IMG/VR virus record: IMGVR_UViG_3300009507_000003
Coordinates: 1-42,972 of that record
Source of the DNA: a virus
DNA length: 42,972 nt
Reading direction: 5' to 3' (one strand)
The translations under genes were made by a program, and so were the position numbers. Shown in pieces: positions 1-8,889 of this stretch. Position 1 is the stretch's first letter. Each line of letters starts with the position of its first letter. The notes beneath the pieces are model-generated. The model did no database searches, had not been told where the DNA came from, and was given only the letters and a program-made list of their open reading frames with translations.

Positions 1-123
1 ATCCTGAAAAGCGCCTATATGATACAGCAAAGCAAACCGAAGGGAATGAGAGCCGTGGATACGAAGACGATGATGCGCCTGATTACGCCAACGCTGCTCG
101 AAAAGTCGTCGAAGCAATTAAGC
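1..123. repeat. Left copy of 123-bp terminal direct repeat
   Basis: Bases 1-123 are identical to 42850-42972. The repeat lies in the middle of an open frame, and joining the two ends restores one continuous gene. It is most simply the overlap left when a circular or terminally redundant genome is assembled from short reads. A true physical terminal repeat, as in T7, cannot be excluded but would oddly lie inside a gene. Confidence 0.95.
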
Positions 124-1202
124 AAAGAGACGGACTGGGACCTCTTAGCGGAGATGGACGCGGAGGACGAGGGCCAGCCGGTCCCAATGCAGGACAATCC
201 TTCGACCAAGACCTCTCCCAGCAAGGGAATACTGGAGTCCTAGCGACCCCTCCTGCACAGCCGCCACAACCGCAATCCCCATTCAACATGAAGTCGCTCG
301 TCAACAAGATGCTCGGCTCCCAGCCTGTTACACCCGATCAGGTGAAGGCACAGCTTCCCTTTGTTCGCCCTGCATTTGAGATTGGCAAGGCCGGTACAAA
401 GTACGCTGACGGCATCCAAGACATCGATGCCGCTTTGCAACTTAGTAAAGCTCTTAACGTCAGTGTTCGTCTTTTCGACAGTCAGCAAGAGATGTTTGAC
501 GACATGGGCCGCCCACTGACAGAGAATGCTAGAGGCATCAGAGGTGCTTACTCCGATATAGGTCGCACTGTATGGGGCATGAACGCTGGTGCTCAAGCTG
601 AGACGCTTGGTGACGTCAACGACCTCTATGCACTGACCACTGTTTTGCATGAGCTTGGTCACGCAGTGGCTAAAGACAGCGGCTTTGAAAGCGTCATTGA
701 GCGCATGATGCAAGACAACTCAGAATACAGCGACAGTGTCCGCAAGCGCGTCTACAAAGAGATCGACAATATCCAAAAGAACATTGATCTTTACGTTGAG
801 AATAACCCCAAACAAAGACGACCTGTTCGTCGGATCATGGCGGCACTACAGGCCCGCAAAGACGACCCTACACAGACGCCCCGCGTCAATCGTTTCTTGG
901 ACTATATAAACCAAGCAGACGAGCGGGCTGTCGATCCCGTGCTCTTGTACTTTGTAAACCCCCGTCTGGCAAAAGCCGTTGCACCAACCACCTCACAACT
1001 GGTCAAAGAGAACCTCAACGCCTCGGGCAACCCAGACTTGAAGCTCCACGCCTACCCCTTCGCAACCATAGTCGCCGTCGTACTAGCCATGATGCTCAAC
1101 GGACGCGCCGAGGAAGAGGAAGAAGAGAAGCAACGCCAGCAAATGCCTGCGGGCGCATTGTCACCCCAAGCCGGTGCGTTGTCACCACAGCAAGCCGCGT
1201 AA
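1..1202 (+). CDS. C-terminal part of giant virion protein (metallopeptidase domain); continues from 39129
   Basis: This is the last 400 codons of the 1640-residue protein that begins at 39129, split by linearisation of a circular genome. The frame is open from base 3 with no start needed. Residues about 1457-1461 are HELGH within LTTVLHELGHAV, a zinc-metallopeptidase HEXXH motif, and a downstream Glu near residue 1548 (DERAVDPVLLYF) could be the third zinc ligand. This arrangement resembles the metallopeptidase domain of phage polyvalent proteins. A short hydrophobic stretch and a Glu-rich tail with a duplicated AGALSPQ motif end the protein. It probably travels in the capsid, is injected with DNA and could cleave a host or virion protein; substrate unknown. 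The ATG at 288 could look like the start of a separate gene, but nothing breaks the frame before it. Confidence 0.85.
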   Translation, partial: PEKRLYDTAKQTEGNESRGYEDDDAPDYANAARKVVEAIKQRDGLGPLSGDGRGGRGPAGPNAGQSFDQDLSQQGNTGVLATPPAQPPQPQSPFNMKSLVNKMLGSQPVTPDQVKAQLPFVRPAFEIGKAGTKYADGIQDIDAALQLSKALNVSVRLFDSQQEMFDDMGRPLTENARGIRGAYSDIGRTVWGMNAGAQAETLGDVNDLYALTTVLHELGHAVAKDSGFESVIERMMQDNSEYSDSVRKRVYKEIDNIQKNIDLYVENNPKQRRPVRRIMAALQARKDDPTQTPRVNRFLDYINQADERAVDPVLLYFVNPRLAKAVAPTTSQLVKENLNASGNPDLKLHAYPFATIVAVVLAMMLNGRAEEEEEEKQRQQMPAGALSPQAGALSPQQAA

Positions 1203-1272
1203 CAATCCCAAACCCCCTTCTTAAAAACACCTCATTGGGATTACTTTGTAAGCTAACAAGGAGAGCACCCTT

Positions 1273-1605
1273 ATGCGTATTACCGCACTCGATTTCGTTG
1301 ACATCCTCAAGCAGCTAGAGTGGTTGCGCGGAGCGTCCCTGTCAGGCCCCGACAAGTTGTCGATCTACAAAGAGATGGAGGCTTCGTTGCCACCTGATCA
1401 ATTATGTGGAGCGGCACAGCAATCACTTAGGATCGTTAGACAGGAGCTAGCCAATGGGCGCACCCAAGAAACCCCGAGCCAAGGCGGCAAAAGACGACCT
1501 AAAGTATCCAAAGAAGTCCACTCCGAAAAAGAACCATTACTTCAGCAATCTGATGAAAACGCCAGAGGGCCGCGCACTAAGAAAGCAATGGTCAAACAAG
1601 CCTAA
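1273..1605 (+). CDS. Small protein of unknown function upstream of TerS
   Basis: A 110-residue protein that I do not recognise. A good Shine-Dalgarno (AAGGAG, about 1259-1264) precedes the ATG. The N-terminal 60 residues look like a compact helical domain; the C-terminal 50 are basic, polar and probably disordered. The last 152 nt overlap the TerS gene in another frame, so only the N-terminal part is encoded in its own DNA. It is the first gene after the giant virion protein and before the packaging genes, so a packaging accessory role is possible. Confidence 0.6.
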   Translation: MRITALDFVDILKQLEWLRGASLSGPDKLSIYKEMEASLPPDQLCGAAQQSLRIVRQELANGRTQETPSQGGKRRPKVSKEVHSEKEPLLQQSDENARGPRTKKAMVKQA

Positions 1606-2011
1606 GAAGAACTCAGGCAGGCCGGTCGGTGTAGTCGATGGCTACACGGCAGAACAGCTAGTGCCTATCAGAGAAAAGGCCCGCAAAGAAGCAGAGAGAA
1701 TAGTGGCTATTATGAGCGAACAATTCGACGTTGATGACTTCGGCAAGGAGGCCTTGCAAGCTGCTGTCGCCATCATGCGTGAGCCCGCCCAGAACCGCGA
1801 CAAGCTTACGGCTGCACGTCTGGTCTTAGACTTCACAAGATCGAAGCCAGCGGCCAGCGTAGAGGTCACTGTCGGCAAAGCTGAGAGCTTCTTGTCATCG
1901 CTACTCATCGAGCACGATGGGCCACAGGATGACGAGCAGCTACAGCTAGAAGAGAGCAACGATGACATTAGACCCAAAATTGGTAGCAGTGAGGAAACGC
2001 CTGCTGAATGA
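1454..2011 (+). CDS. terS: Probable terminase small subunit
   Basis: A 185-residue protein placed directly before the large terminase, which it overlaps by 50 nt. AGGAG at 1442-1446, seven bases from the ATG, supports the start. The N-terminus is very basic (MGAPKKPRAKAAKDD), followed by a GRP-type motif, a helical central region with a repeat-count pattern typical of phage TerS (KLTAARLVLDFTRSKPAA) and an acidic tail. Small terminases bind the packaging site and load the large subunit onto DNA. The assignment rests on position and general character rather than a diagnostic motif. A homeodomain-like phage protein is the alternative. Confidence 0.65.
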   Translation: MGAPKKPRAKAAKDDLKYPKKSTPKKNHYFSNLMKTPEGRALRKQWSNKPKKNSGRPVGVVDGYTAEQLVPIREKARKEAERIVAIMSEQFDVDDFGKEALQAAVAIMREPAQNRDKLTAARLVLDFTRSKPAASVEVTVGKAESFLSSLLIEHDGPQDDEQLQLEESNDDIRPKIGSSEETPAE

Positions 2012-3539
2012 CTACAGCTTCTATGCTCAGTCAGCACTAAAGATCCGCACCAAGGCGGGCGAGATTGCCCCGTTAAAACTGAACAACGCTCAGACCATTT
2101 TAAACGATGCTGTCGAGCAACAGATGGCGTCTGAAGGCAAGGTCCGCATTATTATACTGAAGGCCCGACAGCAGGGTCTCAGCACTTACACAGGCGGTTA
2201 CTTGTACTTCAGCGTCAGCCAGCGAAACGCCAGCAAAGCAATGGTCATCACGCACCATTCGGACAGCACCCGCGCCCTCTTCGATATGACCAAGAGGTAT
2301 CATGAGAACTGTCCTGAGATACTAAAGCCCCACACCAAGTATAGCTCCCGACGCGAACTGAGCTTCGACGTGCTCGACAGCTCCTTTGTTGTCGCTACAG
2401 CGGGCGGGGAGAGCATTGGTCGGGGTGAGACCTTGACCCATGTCCACGCATCTGAGCTTGCCTTCTGGCAGAAGTCTACGGCCTTGGAAAATTGGAATGG
2501 TCTTACGCAAGCGGTGCCCAACACAGCGGGCACGGCTATCTTTGTGGAGAGCACAGCCAATGGTATCAGTGGCATCTTTTATGACCTCTGGAAGGGTGCT
2601 GTTGATGGTACTAATGGGTACGTGCCGGTGTTTATTCCGTGGTTTACAGACCCCGATTATCGTGAGCCCGTCCCAGACAACTTCGAGCGTACTCCCGACG
2701 AGATTGACTTAGCCACCGAGTATGACCTCGATGACGGACAGCTTATGTTTCGCCGACGCAAGGTCGCGCAGAACGGCCTCGACCTATTTCGTCAAGAATA
2801 CCCGAGCTACCCAGACGAGGCGTTTCTGACAACTGGTCGCCCCGTGTTTAACCCCGACAAGCTTTTGTCGCGCCTGTCATACACCGAGGAGCTGCAGCAA
2901 CGACTGGCGCTAGAGGGCGGCGAATGGCTCGACAACGCTCGGGGAGAGCTTTCGATCTACCGGCCACACCAAGACGGCGAACAGTACGTGATTGGCGCCG
3001 ACGTCAGTATGGGCGTCAGAGGCGGTGACTACTCCTGCGCTCAAGTGCTCGACAGTAAGAAACGGCAGGTCGCTGTGTGGCGAAGCCATGTGCATCCCGA
3101 CTACTTTGCGACTGTGCTGGCTGCGCTCGGGGAATACTACAATGAGGCGCTCATCATAGTCGAGAATAACTCCCACGGTATCCTGACGTGTACGCGGCTT
3201 GGCAAAGACATGAACTACCCCAACTTTTACACCGAGACACAGATTGACAAACTCACAGATCGAGAGACCACCAAGCTCGGTTTTACAACGACGAGCAAGA
3301 CCAAGCCTTTGATCATCGATCAACTGAGGGCCGCGCACCGCGACGATGAGCTTGAGCTAAACTGCAAGGTCACCATCCGAGAGATGCTCACATACGTGGC
3401 GACTGAGACCGGCGCAATGGAAGCCGAGTCTGGCTGCTACGACGACTGCGTCATGGCGCTGGCCCTTGCCAATCACGTACACGAAGGCGCTTGGGAACCG
3501 ATTGAATCGACCGACAACTTCTACATAGAAATGGTATGA
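1962..3539 (+). CDS. terL: Terminase large subunit (packaging ATPase/nuclease)
   Basis: A 525-residue DNA packaging motor. The N-terminal ATPase carries a Walker-A-like KARQQGLST at residues 67-75 and a downstream HVHASELAFW segment in the Walker B region. The C-terminal RNase-H-like nuclease shows the expected acidic residues: Asp347 in GADVSMG, Glu in VENNSHG, and Asp494-Asp495 in YDDCVMAL. Length is normal for the family. The ATG at 1962 lies inside the end of terS and is preceded by a purine-rich AGAGAG, which suggests translational coupling. It docks on the portal encoded immediately downstream. Confidence 0.93.
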   Translation: MTLDPKLVAVRKRLLNDYSFYAQSALKIRTKAGEIAPLKLNNAQTILNDAVEQQMASEGKVRIIILKARQQGLSTYTGGYLYFSVSQRNASKAMVITHHSDSTRALFDMTKRYHENCPEILKPHTKYSSRRELSFDVLDSSFVVATAGGESIGRGETLTHVHASELAFWQKSTALENWNGLTQAVPNTAGTAIFVESTANGISGIFYDLWKGAVDGTNGYVPVFIPWFTDPDYREPVPDNFERTPDEIDLATEYDLDDGQLMFRRRKVAQNGLDLFRQEYPSYPDEAFLTTGRPVFNPDKLLSRLSYTEELQQRLALEGGEWLDNARGELSIYRPHQDGEQYVIGADVSMGVRGGDYSCAQVLDSKKRQVAVWRSHVHPDYFATVLAALGEYYNEALIIVENNSHGILTCTRLGKDMNYPNFYTETQIDKLTDRETTKLGFTTTSKTKPLIIDQLRAAHRDDELELNCKVTIREMLTYVATETGAMEAESGCYDDCVMALALANHVHEGAWEPIESTDNFYIEMV

Positions 3540-3540
3540 A

Positions 3541-5571
3541 ATGAAAACCAAGGACTATAAAAAGCTGGATGACGATGGCATTGTCGTGATACTCGACGCC
3601 AACATTCGCCGCAGCGTTGGTTACTATGACAGCCAGATCAGCCGTGAGCGGAAGAAGGCAGTCGATTACTACAACGCCACCTTGCCCAAGAAAGCCCACG
3701 ACGGCAACAGCAGCTATGTATCAATGGACGTTTACGATGCCGTCGAGTCGATGAAAGCACAGCTTCTTGAGACCTTTGCGGCTGGGAATAAAACGGTGCG
3801 CTTCAGCCCGCAGAATGGCGATGACGTGCAAATGGCCGAGGTCTGCACAGAGTACACCGACTACGTCGCTCATCGTCAGAACGACCTATATAAAGTAATG
3901 TCGGACGCCATCCACGACGGCCTCATTGCCCGCGCAGGCATCGTCAGGGTCTACTGGAAAGAGCAGACCGAGAGCCATCTGGAGTATGTCGAGGACCTTA
4001 CCGAGGATGAGCTAGACGCCGTGTTGGCGCAGGAAAACACAGAGATCGAAGAGATCGAAGAAAGCCTCGGCTTTTACTCGGGTGACATCCGCGTGACCCA
4101 AGATACATCACAGGTTGTCATTGAGAACGTCGCCCCCGAAGAGTTTCTCATTGAGCCCCAAGCCAAGGGCGACCTCGATGACGTATTGTTCTGCGCCCAC
4201 CGCTCAACGAAGACCATCACCGAGCTTCGGCAAATGGGCTACGACGAAGATAAAATCGATGAAATCGGTGACCACGAAGACACTGAGATGGAAACAGACC
4301 CAGAGCTTCTGGCACGGCATGAAGAGGTAGGCTCAGATCGAGGCTTCGGTGCTGCTGGCTACCAAGATCAGGTGCGGGCCGTAACCTGCTACGAGTGCTA
4401 TACTATGATGGACATTGATGGCACAGGCGAAGCTGAACTATACCGGCTCGTCAAAGCTGGCAATGTCCTTCTTGAGAAAGAAAAGGTCAACCGCAAGCCT
4501 TTCGTTGTCTTTACCCCACTGCCGATACCGCATTCATTCTGGGGCAACAACTTCGCCTCCAAAGTAGTGCCCATCCAGAACGCCCGCACGGTGCTTACAC
4601 GGTCTATTCTTGACCACGCGATGATCACCAACAACCCGAGATATGTCGTGACTAAGGGCGGCGTTACCAATCCTCGCGAGATCATCGAGGGCCGTGTCGG
4701 TGGTATCATCAACGTCACCCGACCTGACGCTATTGTGCCCATGCAGCAGGCTCCCTTGAACCCGTTTATATTCAATACTATCAAGATGTTAGACGAGGAC
4801 AAGGAGGACACGACGGGCGTTAGCAGGCTGTCACAAGGCACAAACAAAGACGCAGTCAGTAAGCAAAACTCAGCAGCTATGGTTGAGCAGCTTGCGACCA
4901 TGTCGCAGCAACGTCAGAAGATCATCGCCCGAAACTTCGCAAACAACTTCCTGCGGCCGCTCTATCAGCTTGTGTATCAACTGTGCGTTGAGAACGAGAC
5001 TGACGAGAAGATCGTTGAATTGGCAGGCGACTACGTGCAGATCAGCCCAGCGCAATGGGCATCTAAGCGCGATGTGACCGTCGAAATGCACCTCGGATAC
5101 GGCGAACAAGAGCAGGAAGCGCAGAAGTATCTCGCGCTGCATGGCCTGATGTCTCAGGACCCCACACTCAGCCAGATGTACCAAGCGCCAAACCAGTACA
5201 AGCTCATGTCGCACGTCATGGAGAACAGCGGGATTAAGAACGTCGCTGATTACCTGACGCCACCAGATCAGATACCACCGCCAGGGCCCGACCCGATGCA
5301 AGAAATGCAGATGCAAATGCAACAGCAGCAAATGCAAATCCAAGAGCGTCAGACCGCTTTGGCTGAGGCCAAGCAGCAAATGGACGCGCAGATGGCACAG
5401 ATGAAACTTCAGCTAGACCAGATGAAAGCACAGCAATCGTTTGCCATGCAATCTGACAACCTAGACCTGAAAGAAAGCCAGCTAGATCATAAGGTTATGG
5501 TCGATACAGCCGAGCTAGAGATTGCGAAGACAGCAGATGATGTCCGAGCGATAGCCTCGCCCACAGGCTAA
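3541..5571 (+). CDS. Portal protein
   Basis: A 676-residue protein starting one base after the terL stop, in the usual place for the dodecameric portal through which DNA is packaged. The N-terminal half (ERKKAVDYYNATLPKK, SSYVSMDVYDAVESMKAQ) and the central ILDHAMITNNPRY and KEDTTGVSRLSQG segments match podovirus-type portals. Residues about 585-650 form a Gln/Met-rich coiled coil with repeated QMQMQ runs, probably the barrel or crown facing the capsid interior. It is longer than the T7 portal (536 residues), one of several signs that the head module is not T7-derived. Confidence 0.88.
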   Translation: MKTKDYKKLDDDGIVVILDANIRRSVGYYDSQISRERKKAVDYYNATLPKKAHDGNSSYVSMDVYDAVESMKAQLLETFAAGNKTVRFSPQNGDDVQMAEVCTEYTDYVAHRQNDLYKVMSDAIHDGLIARAGIVRVYWKEQTESHLEYVEDLTEDELDAVLAQENTEIEEIEESLGFYSGDIRVTQDTSQVVIENVAPEEFLIEPQAKGDLDDVLFCAHRSTKTITELRQMGYDEDKIDEIGDHEDTEMETDPELLARHEEVGSDRGFGAAGYQDQVRAVTCYECYTMMDIDGTGEAELYRLVKAGNVLLEKEKVNRKPFVVFTPLPIPHSFWGNNFASKVVPIQNARTVLTRSILDHAMITNNPRYVVTKGGVTNPREIIEGRVGGIINVTRPDAIVPMQQAPLNPFIFNTIKMLDEDKEDTTGVSRLSQGTNKDAVSKQNSAAMVEQLATMSQQRQKIIARNFANNFLRPLYQLVYQLCVENETDEKIVELAGDYVQISPAQWASKRDVTVEMHLGYGEQEQEAQKYLALHGLMSQDPTLSQMYQAPNQYKLMSHVMENSGIKNVADYLTPPDQIPPPGPDPMQEMQMQMQQQQMQIQERQTALAEAKQQMDAQMAQMKLQLDQMKAQQSFAMQSDNLDLKESQLDHKVMVDTAELEIAKTADDVRAIASPTG

Positions 5572-5597
5572 GGTACTACCCCAAGGAGAGCAAAACT

Positions 5598-5870
5598 ATG
5601 ACCGAAGAAGAACTTGTCGCACAAGGCGACGAGGCAGAGCAGCTATTGGCAAGCCCTGCATTCAATGCCTGCGTTAACACGTTAGTCGAAGGGACGTTCA
5701 CCACCTACGTCAATTCGGACCCAGCAGACGATGCAGGCCGTGAGACCAACTACCGCCACTATCGCGCACTAGTAGACGTGGCAAACACACTTAAACAATG
5801 GGTGTCGATCCGCGATGAAATCAACGACCGCACCATAGATCAAGACGACAACCGTCGAGAGGAAACGTAG
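5598..5870 (+). CDS. Small acidic protein between portal and scaffold
   Basis: A 90-residue acidic helical protein with a clear AAGGAG 12 bases before the ATG. Proteins of this size and character (a start like MTEEELVAQGDEAEQLL) commonly sit between portal and scaffold in marine podoviruses, but I know no function. The gap to the scaffold gene is 4 nt, so the two are probably co-translated. It may help head assembly. Confidence 0.7.
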   Translation: MTEEELVAQGDEAEQLLASPAFNACVNTLVEGTFTTYVNSDPADDAGRETNYRHYRALVDVANTLKQWVSIRDEINDRTIDQDDNRREET

Positions 5871-5874
5871 GACC

Positions 5875-6924
5875 ATGACAGACGTCCAAGCACACGAAGA
5901 ACCTCAACCCCGTAGCCTCGATTCAGATGATGCTGCGGACGCCATTCTAAGCCGTTGGGAGGACGCGGAAACGCTATCCGACGAAGGTGAAGAGGCAACG
6001 GACGACCCTCGCAACGAAGACGAAGATGAGACACTAGAGGATACGTCTGACGAAGATCAGGATGACGAGACCGAGCAGACCGACGAAGAGGACGACGAGG
6101 ACCCCGACGACGAAGAACCCGAGACCGATGAAGCCGACGAAGAGGTAGAGTTGTCAATAGATGACGATACTCAAGTCGAAATCATTGTGGACGGTGAAAC
6201 GCAGCGGGTATCTATCGCAGCTCTAAAACGTTTGCACGGCCAAGAAGCCAGCCTGACCCGTAAGTCTCAAGACCTCGCTGCCCAGCGCAAAGAGGCCGAC
6301 GCTGCCTTCCAGAAGGCAAACATCAGTTATCAAACGCTTCTCGAAAGAGCAGAAGCCCGAGCCAAGCCATACTCTGAAGTGGACATGCTAGTCGCAAGCC
6401 GCCAAATGGATGCTGACGATTTCGCAAAGCTCAGGTCCGAAAGCAAAGACGCAGAAGCCGACTTAAAGTTCTTACGTGAAGAGGCCGACGCCTTCTATCG
6501 CAGCGCCCAAGACCAGCAGAAAGTGCTGCATCAGCAGGCCGCGAGTGAGTGCGTCAAAGTCCTTCAAGCCCAAATGCCCGACTGGAGCAACGATGTCTAC
6601 AATGACATCAGAAGCTATGCAGTCAGCCAAGGGTTACCCAGTGAACAAGTGGATCAATACGTCGATCCGCAAGTAATAATGTTGCTCAACAAAGCCCGCC
6701 TCTACGACCAAACCAAAGCCACTGCTGAAACTAAAAAGCAGAAGGCCAAAGTTATCAGGGCCAAGGACAGTAACTCGGGTAAGAAGATACTTAGGTCAAC
6801 CAAATCACCAGCAAGAGAGGACAGCAAAGCTCGGAGAGTTGCGAAAGCTCACGACGTGCTGCGCTCAAAGACCGGTGATGCTGATGATATAGCGGAGGCC
6901 TTACTTGCTAGATGGGAAGCCTAA
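5875..6924 (+). CDS. Probable capsid scaffolding protein
   Basis: A 349-residue protein directly before the major capsid gene. Residues 1-100 are extremely acidic, mostly Asp/Glu. A short folded beta segment follows (VEIIVDGETQRVSIAALKRL), then long helical/coiled-coil stretches and a basic C-terminus ending in ALLARWEA. The motif AILSRWEDAE near residue 24 and the final EALLARWEA are similar, an internal echo. Scaffolding proteins guide prohead assembly and then leave. Order, helicity and charge pattern fit that role; there is no sequence signature that proves it. Confidence 0.8.
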   Translation: MTDVQAHEEPQPRSLDSDDAADAILSRWEDAETLSDEGEEATDDPRNEDEDETLEDTSDEDQDDETEQTDEEDDEDPDDEEPETDEADEEVELSIDDDTQVEIIVDGETQRVSIAALKRLHGQEASLTRKSQDLAAQRKEADAAFQKANISYQTLLERAEARAKPYSEVDMLVASRQMDADDFAKLRSESKDAEADLKFLREEADAFYRSAQDQQKVLHQQAASECVKVLQAQMPDWSNDVYNDIRSYAVSQGLPSEQVDQYVDPQVIMLLNKARLYDQTKATAETKKQKAKVIRAKDSNSGKKILRSTKSPAREDSKARRVAKAHDVLRSKTGDADDIAEALLARWEA

Positions 6925-6951
6925 CCCAACTACAACTAAGGAGGTAGCTCA

Positions 6952-7827
6952 ATGGCTACTTACACAACCTACAACCAAGTCGGTCAAGCCGAAGACGTTT
7001 CTTCGATTATCACCGACATAACTCCAACCGATACGCCCTTTACTTCTTTGATCAAGTCCGAGAAAACACATGCTCGGACGTTTGAATGGCAGGAAGATTC
7101 ACTTGCAGCAGCAGGCGTCAATGCCGCAATTGAAGGGGCAGATGCCACTATTGGTACTCTGACTGCAACCACCATGCGATCCAACACGTCGCAGATCCTT
7201 ACAAAGGCTTTCCAAGTTAGTGCGACAGCCGATGTCATTAAAACCTATGGCCGAGCTAAGGAAACCGCTTATCAACTTGGGCGTGTGCTCAAGGAAATGA
7301 AGCGCGATCAGGAGCGGGCCTACGTTGGTGTATCTCAAGCCGCCGTCACGGGCACAGCTTCGGCTGCGCGTAAGATGGCCTCAGTCGATCAAATGATCAC
7401 CGCTGCTACTGCTGCGGGTTCTGCTGCTCTGACTGAGACGCACATCCTCACTGCGGGCCAAGCTGCGTACGAAGCAGGATCGACCCCAGACGTGTTGATG
7501 ATCAAGCCTGCGGATGCGCTCATCGTAGCCAACTTCGCGGCTGCGTCAGGGCGCAATCGTGAGTTTGCTAGCACAAAGACGCTGGTGAATGTGATCGATA
7601 TCTATGTAGGTCCCTTCGGCACTTATAAGTGTGTGTTGAACCGCCATAGTCTCGCATCAGTAGCATGGCTGATTGACCCGTCGATGTTTAAGCAAGTAGT
7701 TCTGCGCCCTTACACGCGTACTCTGCTGGCGAAGACAGGCGACTCGGACAAGCACCAGATCGTCTATGAAGGCTCAGTGAAACACATGAGCTTTGCCGAT
7801 AGTCACAAGATCACTGGCCTTACCTAG
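6952..7827 (+). CDS. Major capsid protein, SU10/DUF5309-like
   Basis: A 291-residue coat protein with a strong AAGGAGG before the ATG, as expected for the most abundant virion protein. The N-terminus (EDVSSIITDITPTDTPFTSLI, then FEWQEDSLAA) is typical of the SU10-type major capsid family (DUF5309), which adopts the HK97 fold. The C-terminal part has VLNRHSLASVAWLIDPSMF and KHQIVYEGSVKH segments. A large hairpin terminator follows 33 bp downstream. T7 itself uses a different coat protein, so head and replication modules have different ancestries here. Confidence 0.88.
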   Translation: MATYTTYNQVGQAEDVSSIITDITPTDTPFTSLIKSEKTHARTFEWQEDSLAAAGVNAAIEGADATIGTLTATTMRSNTSQILTKAFQVSATADVIKTYGRAKETAYQLGRVLKEMKRDQERAYVGVSQAAVTGTASAARKMASVDQMITAATAAGSAALTETHILTAGQAAYEAGSTPDVLMIKPADALIVANFAAASGRNREFASTKTLVNVIDIYVGPFGTYKCVLNRHSLASVAWLIDPSMFKQVVLRPYTRTLLAKTGDSDKHQIVYEGSVKHMSFADSHKITGLT

Positions 7828-7860
7828 ACCTAGGCCCGTGTAAAACATTGAGGTCCGGCG

Positions 7861-7921
7861 GGACCAAGCAGACGAAGGTTGGCTGCTCTCCTTACTTCGT
7901 CTTCCCCGTCGGTCCTCTTTT
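7861..7921 (+). terminator. Rho-independent-type terminator after capsid gene
   Basis: GGACC (7861-7865) and GACGAAG (7871-7877) pair with CTTCGTC (7895-7901) and GGTCC (7911-7915), with an internal loop, and TCTTTT follows at 7916-7921. It lies in the 133-bp gap after the capsid gene, where T7-like phages also place a partial terminator to set the expression ratio between capsid and downstream genes. Confidence 0.75.
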
Positions 7922-7960
7922 CCAAACTCATTAGAGCAACAGCACAGAGCACCCCACAAA

Positions 7961-8275
7961 ATGACAAAAGATAATAAGCCCGCCCGCACCTTGTTGGGCG
8001 TTGAAACAGAGTATTTGCAAGAGGGCAACAATGTTACCTTTAAGCATACCCAAGAGATCACCCCCGCCTTCATGGATGACCTTAAAGACAGCAGAAACGC
8101 GAGTAGTGAAACCCGTGAAAAAGACTTCCAGCGTGTGGCTTCGATACCCGTGGTCGTCCATGAGCAATGGCTCAGAGAAGGCTTCGACCTCTACAAAGCC
8201 AGCGTCAAAGAGATCACCAAGCGTTTGCGTGACCAGTCTCTGGATTACTTTATGGCGACGGATAAAAGGAACTAG
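7961..8275 (+). CDS. Conserved-looking small protein of unknown function
   Basis: A 104-residue soluble protein with no membrane segment and mixed charge, ending just before the adaptor gene (3-nt gap). It is the first gene after the post-capsid terminator. The ribosome-binding site is weak (AGAG). Small proteins at this position are regular in marine podoviruses and could be head-completion or assembly factors; I cannot name the function. Confidence 0.7.
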   Translation: MTKDNKPARTLLGVETEYLQEGNNVTFKHTQEITPAFMDDLKDSRNASSETREKDFQRVASIPVVVHEQWLREGFDLYKASVKEITKRLRDQSLDYFMATDKRN

Positions 8276-8278
8276 CCC

Positions 8279-8887
8279 GTGAATAAAGGTGCCCTCAGAA
8301 CACACTTCAAGGCCCTGCTGAACCGCAGCGATTGCCTAAACGCGCTCGCCGATACTTTCATCGATCAGGGCATCTCACGCATTCATCGCGTCCTTCGTAT
8401 TCCGTCGATGGAGGCCATCCAGACCTATGCGATCAGCAGTCAGACGGGGTCTATCGCCCTGCCTGCGACCGCTCTGGAGGTCATCGACATCTACCACAAC
8501 AACAGCGCCCTGACGCGAGTACCTCTGCATGAGATGCTCGCGATGAAAGCCACCGGCCAAGCAGGCACTGCGCTGCACTTTACTCAGCAAGGCACCACGA
8601 TCCTGCTGTTCCCCGAGCCGCCCAGTGGCACGGTCCACGTCAGCTACTACGGCCCGTTTGCAGCCATGACAGCAGACAGCGATGAGAACGCTCTGGCAGC
8701 TACGTCCAGTGATCTGATCATGTACGCGGCTCTGAGCTATGCAGGAGACTATTTCCTCGATGAGCGCGGCCCCATCTTCGAACAGAAGTACGGGCAGTTC
8801 CTCGCGGAAGAACAGGAGCAAGCCAACGAGGCCGCGCAGGCAGGGTCGATCCAAGTCATGCGGCCTAGCGCCATCTACGCGGACTAA
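8279..8887 (+). CDS. Head-tail adaptor (tail tubular A / gp4-like)
   Basis: A 202-residue protein starting at GTG, preceded by AAAAGGA. The helical N-terminus, a central beta-rich part (GSIALPATALEVIDIYHN, TTILLFPEPPSGTVHVSYYG) and a helical C-terminus with a YGQFLAEEQEQANEAAQ motif match phage adaptor proteins that bind under the portal and connect it to the tail (T7 gp11 and P22 gp4 roles). The position downstream of the capsid gene agrees. Confidence 0.75.
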   Translation: MNKGALRTHFKALLNRSDCLNALADTFIDQGISRIHRVLRIPSMEAIQTYAISSQTGSIALPATALEVIDIYHNNSALTRVPLHEMLAMKATGQAGTALHFTQQGTTILLFPEPPSGTVHVSYYGPFAAMTADSDENALAATSSDLIMYAALSYAGDYFLDERGPIFEQKYGQFLAEEQEQANEAAQAGSIQVMRPSAIYAD

Positions 8888-8889
8888 AG

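Noticed and set aside
1-123. True T7-type physical terminal repeat
   Set aside because: It falls inside an open gene that is restored by circular joining; an assembly overlap is simpler, although coverage data could still show otherwise.
288-1202. Separate 304-residue metalloprotease gene starting at ATG 288
   Set aside because: The frame is open upstream to base 3 and continues from 39129 across the circular join; no ribosome-binding site was seen before 288.
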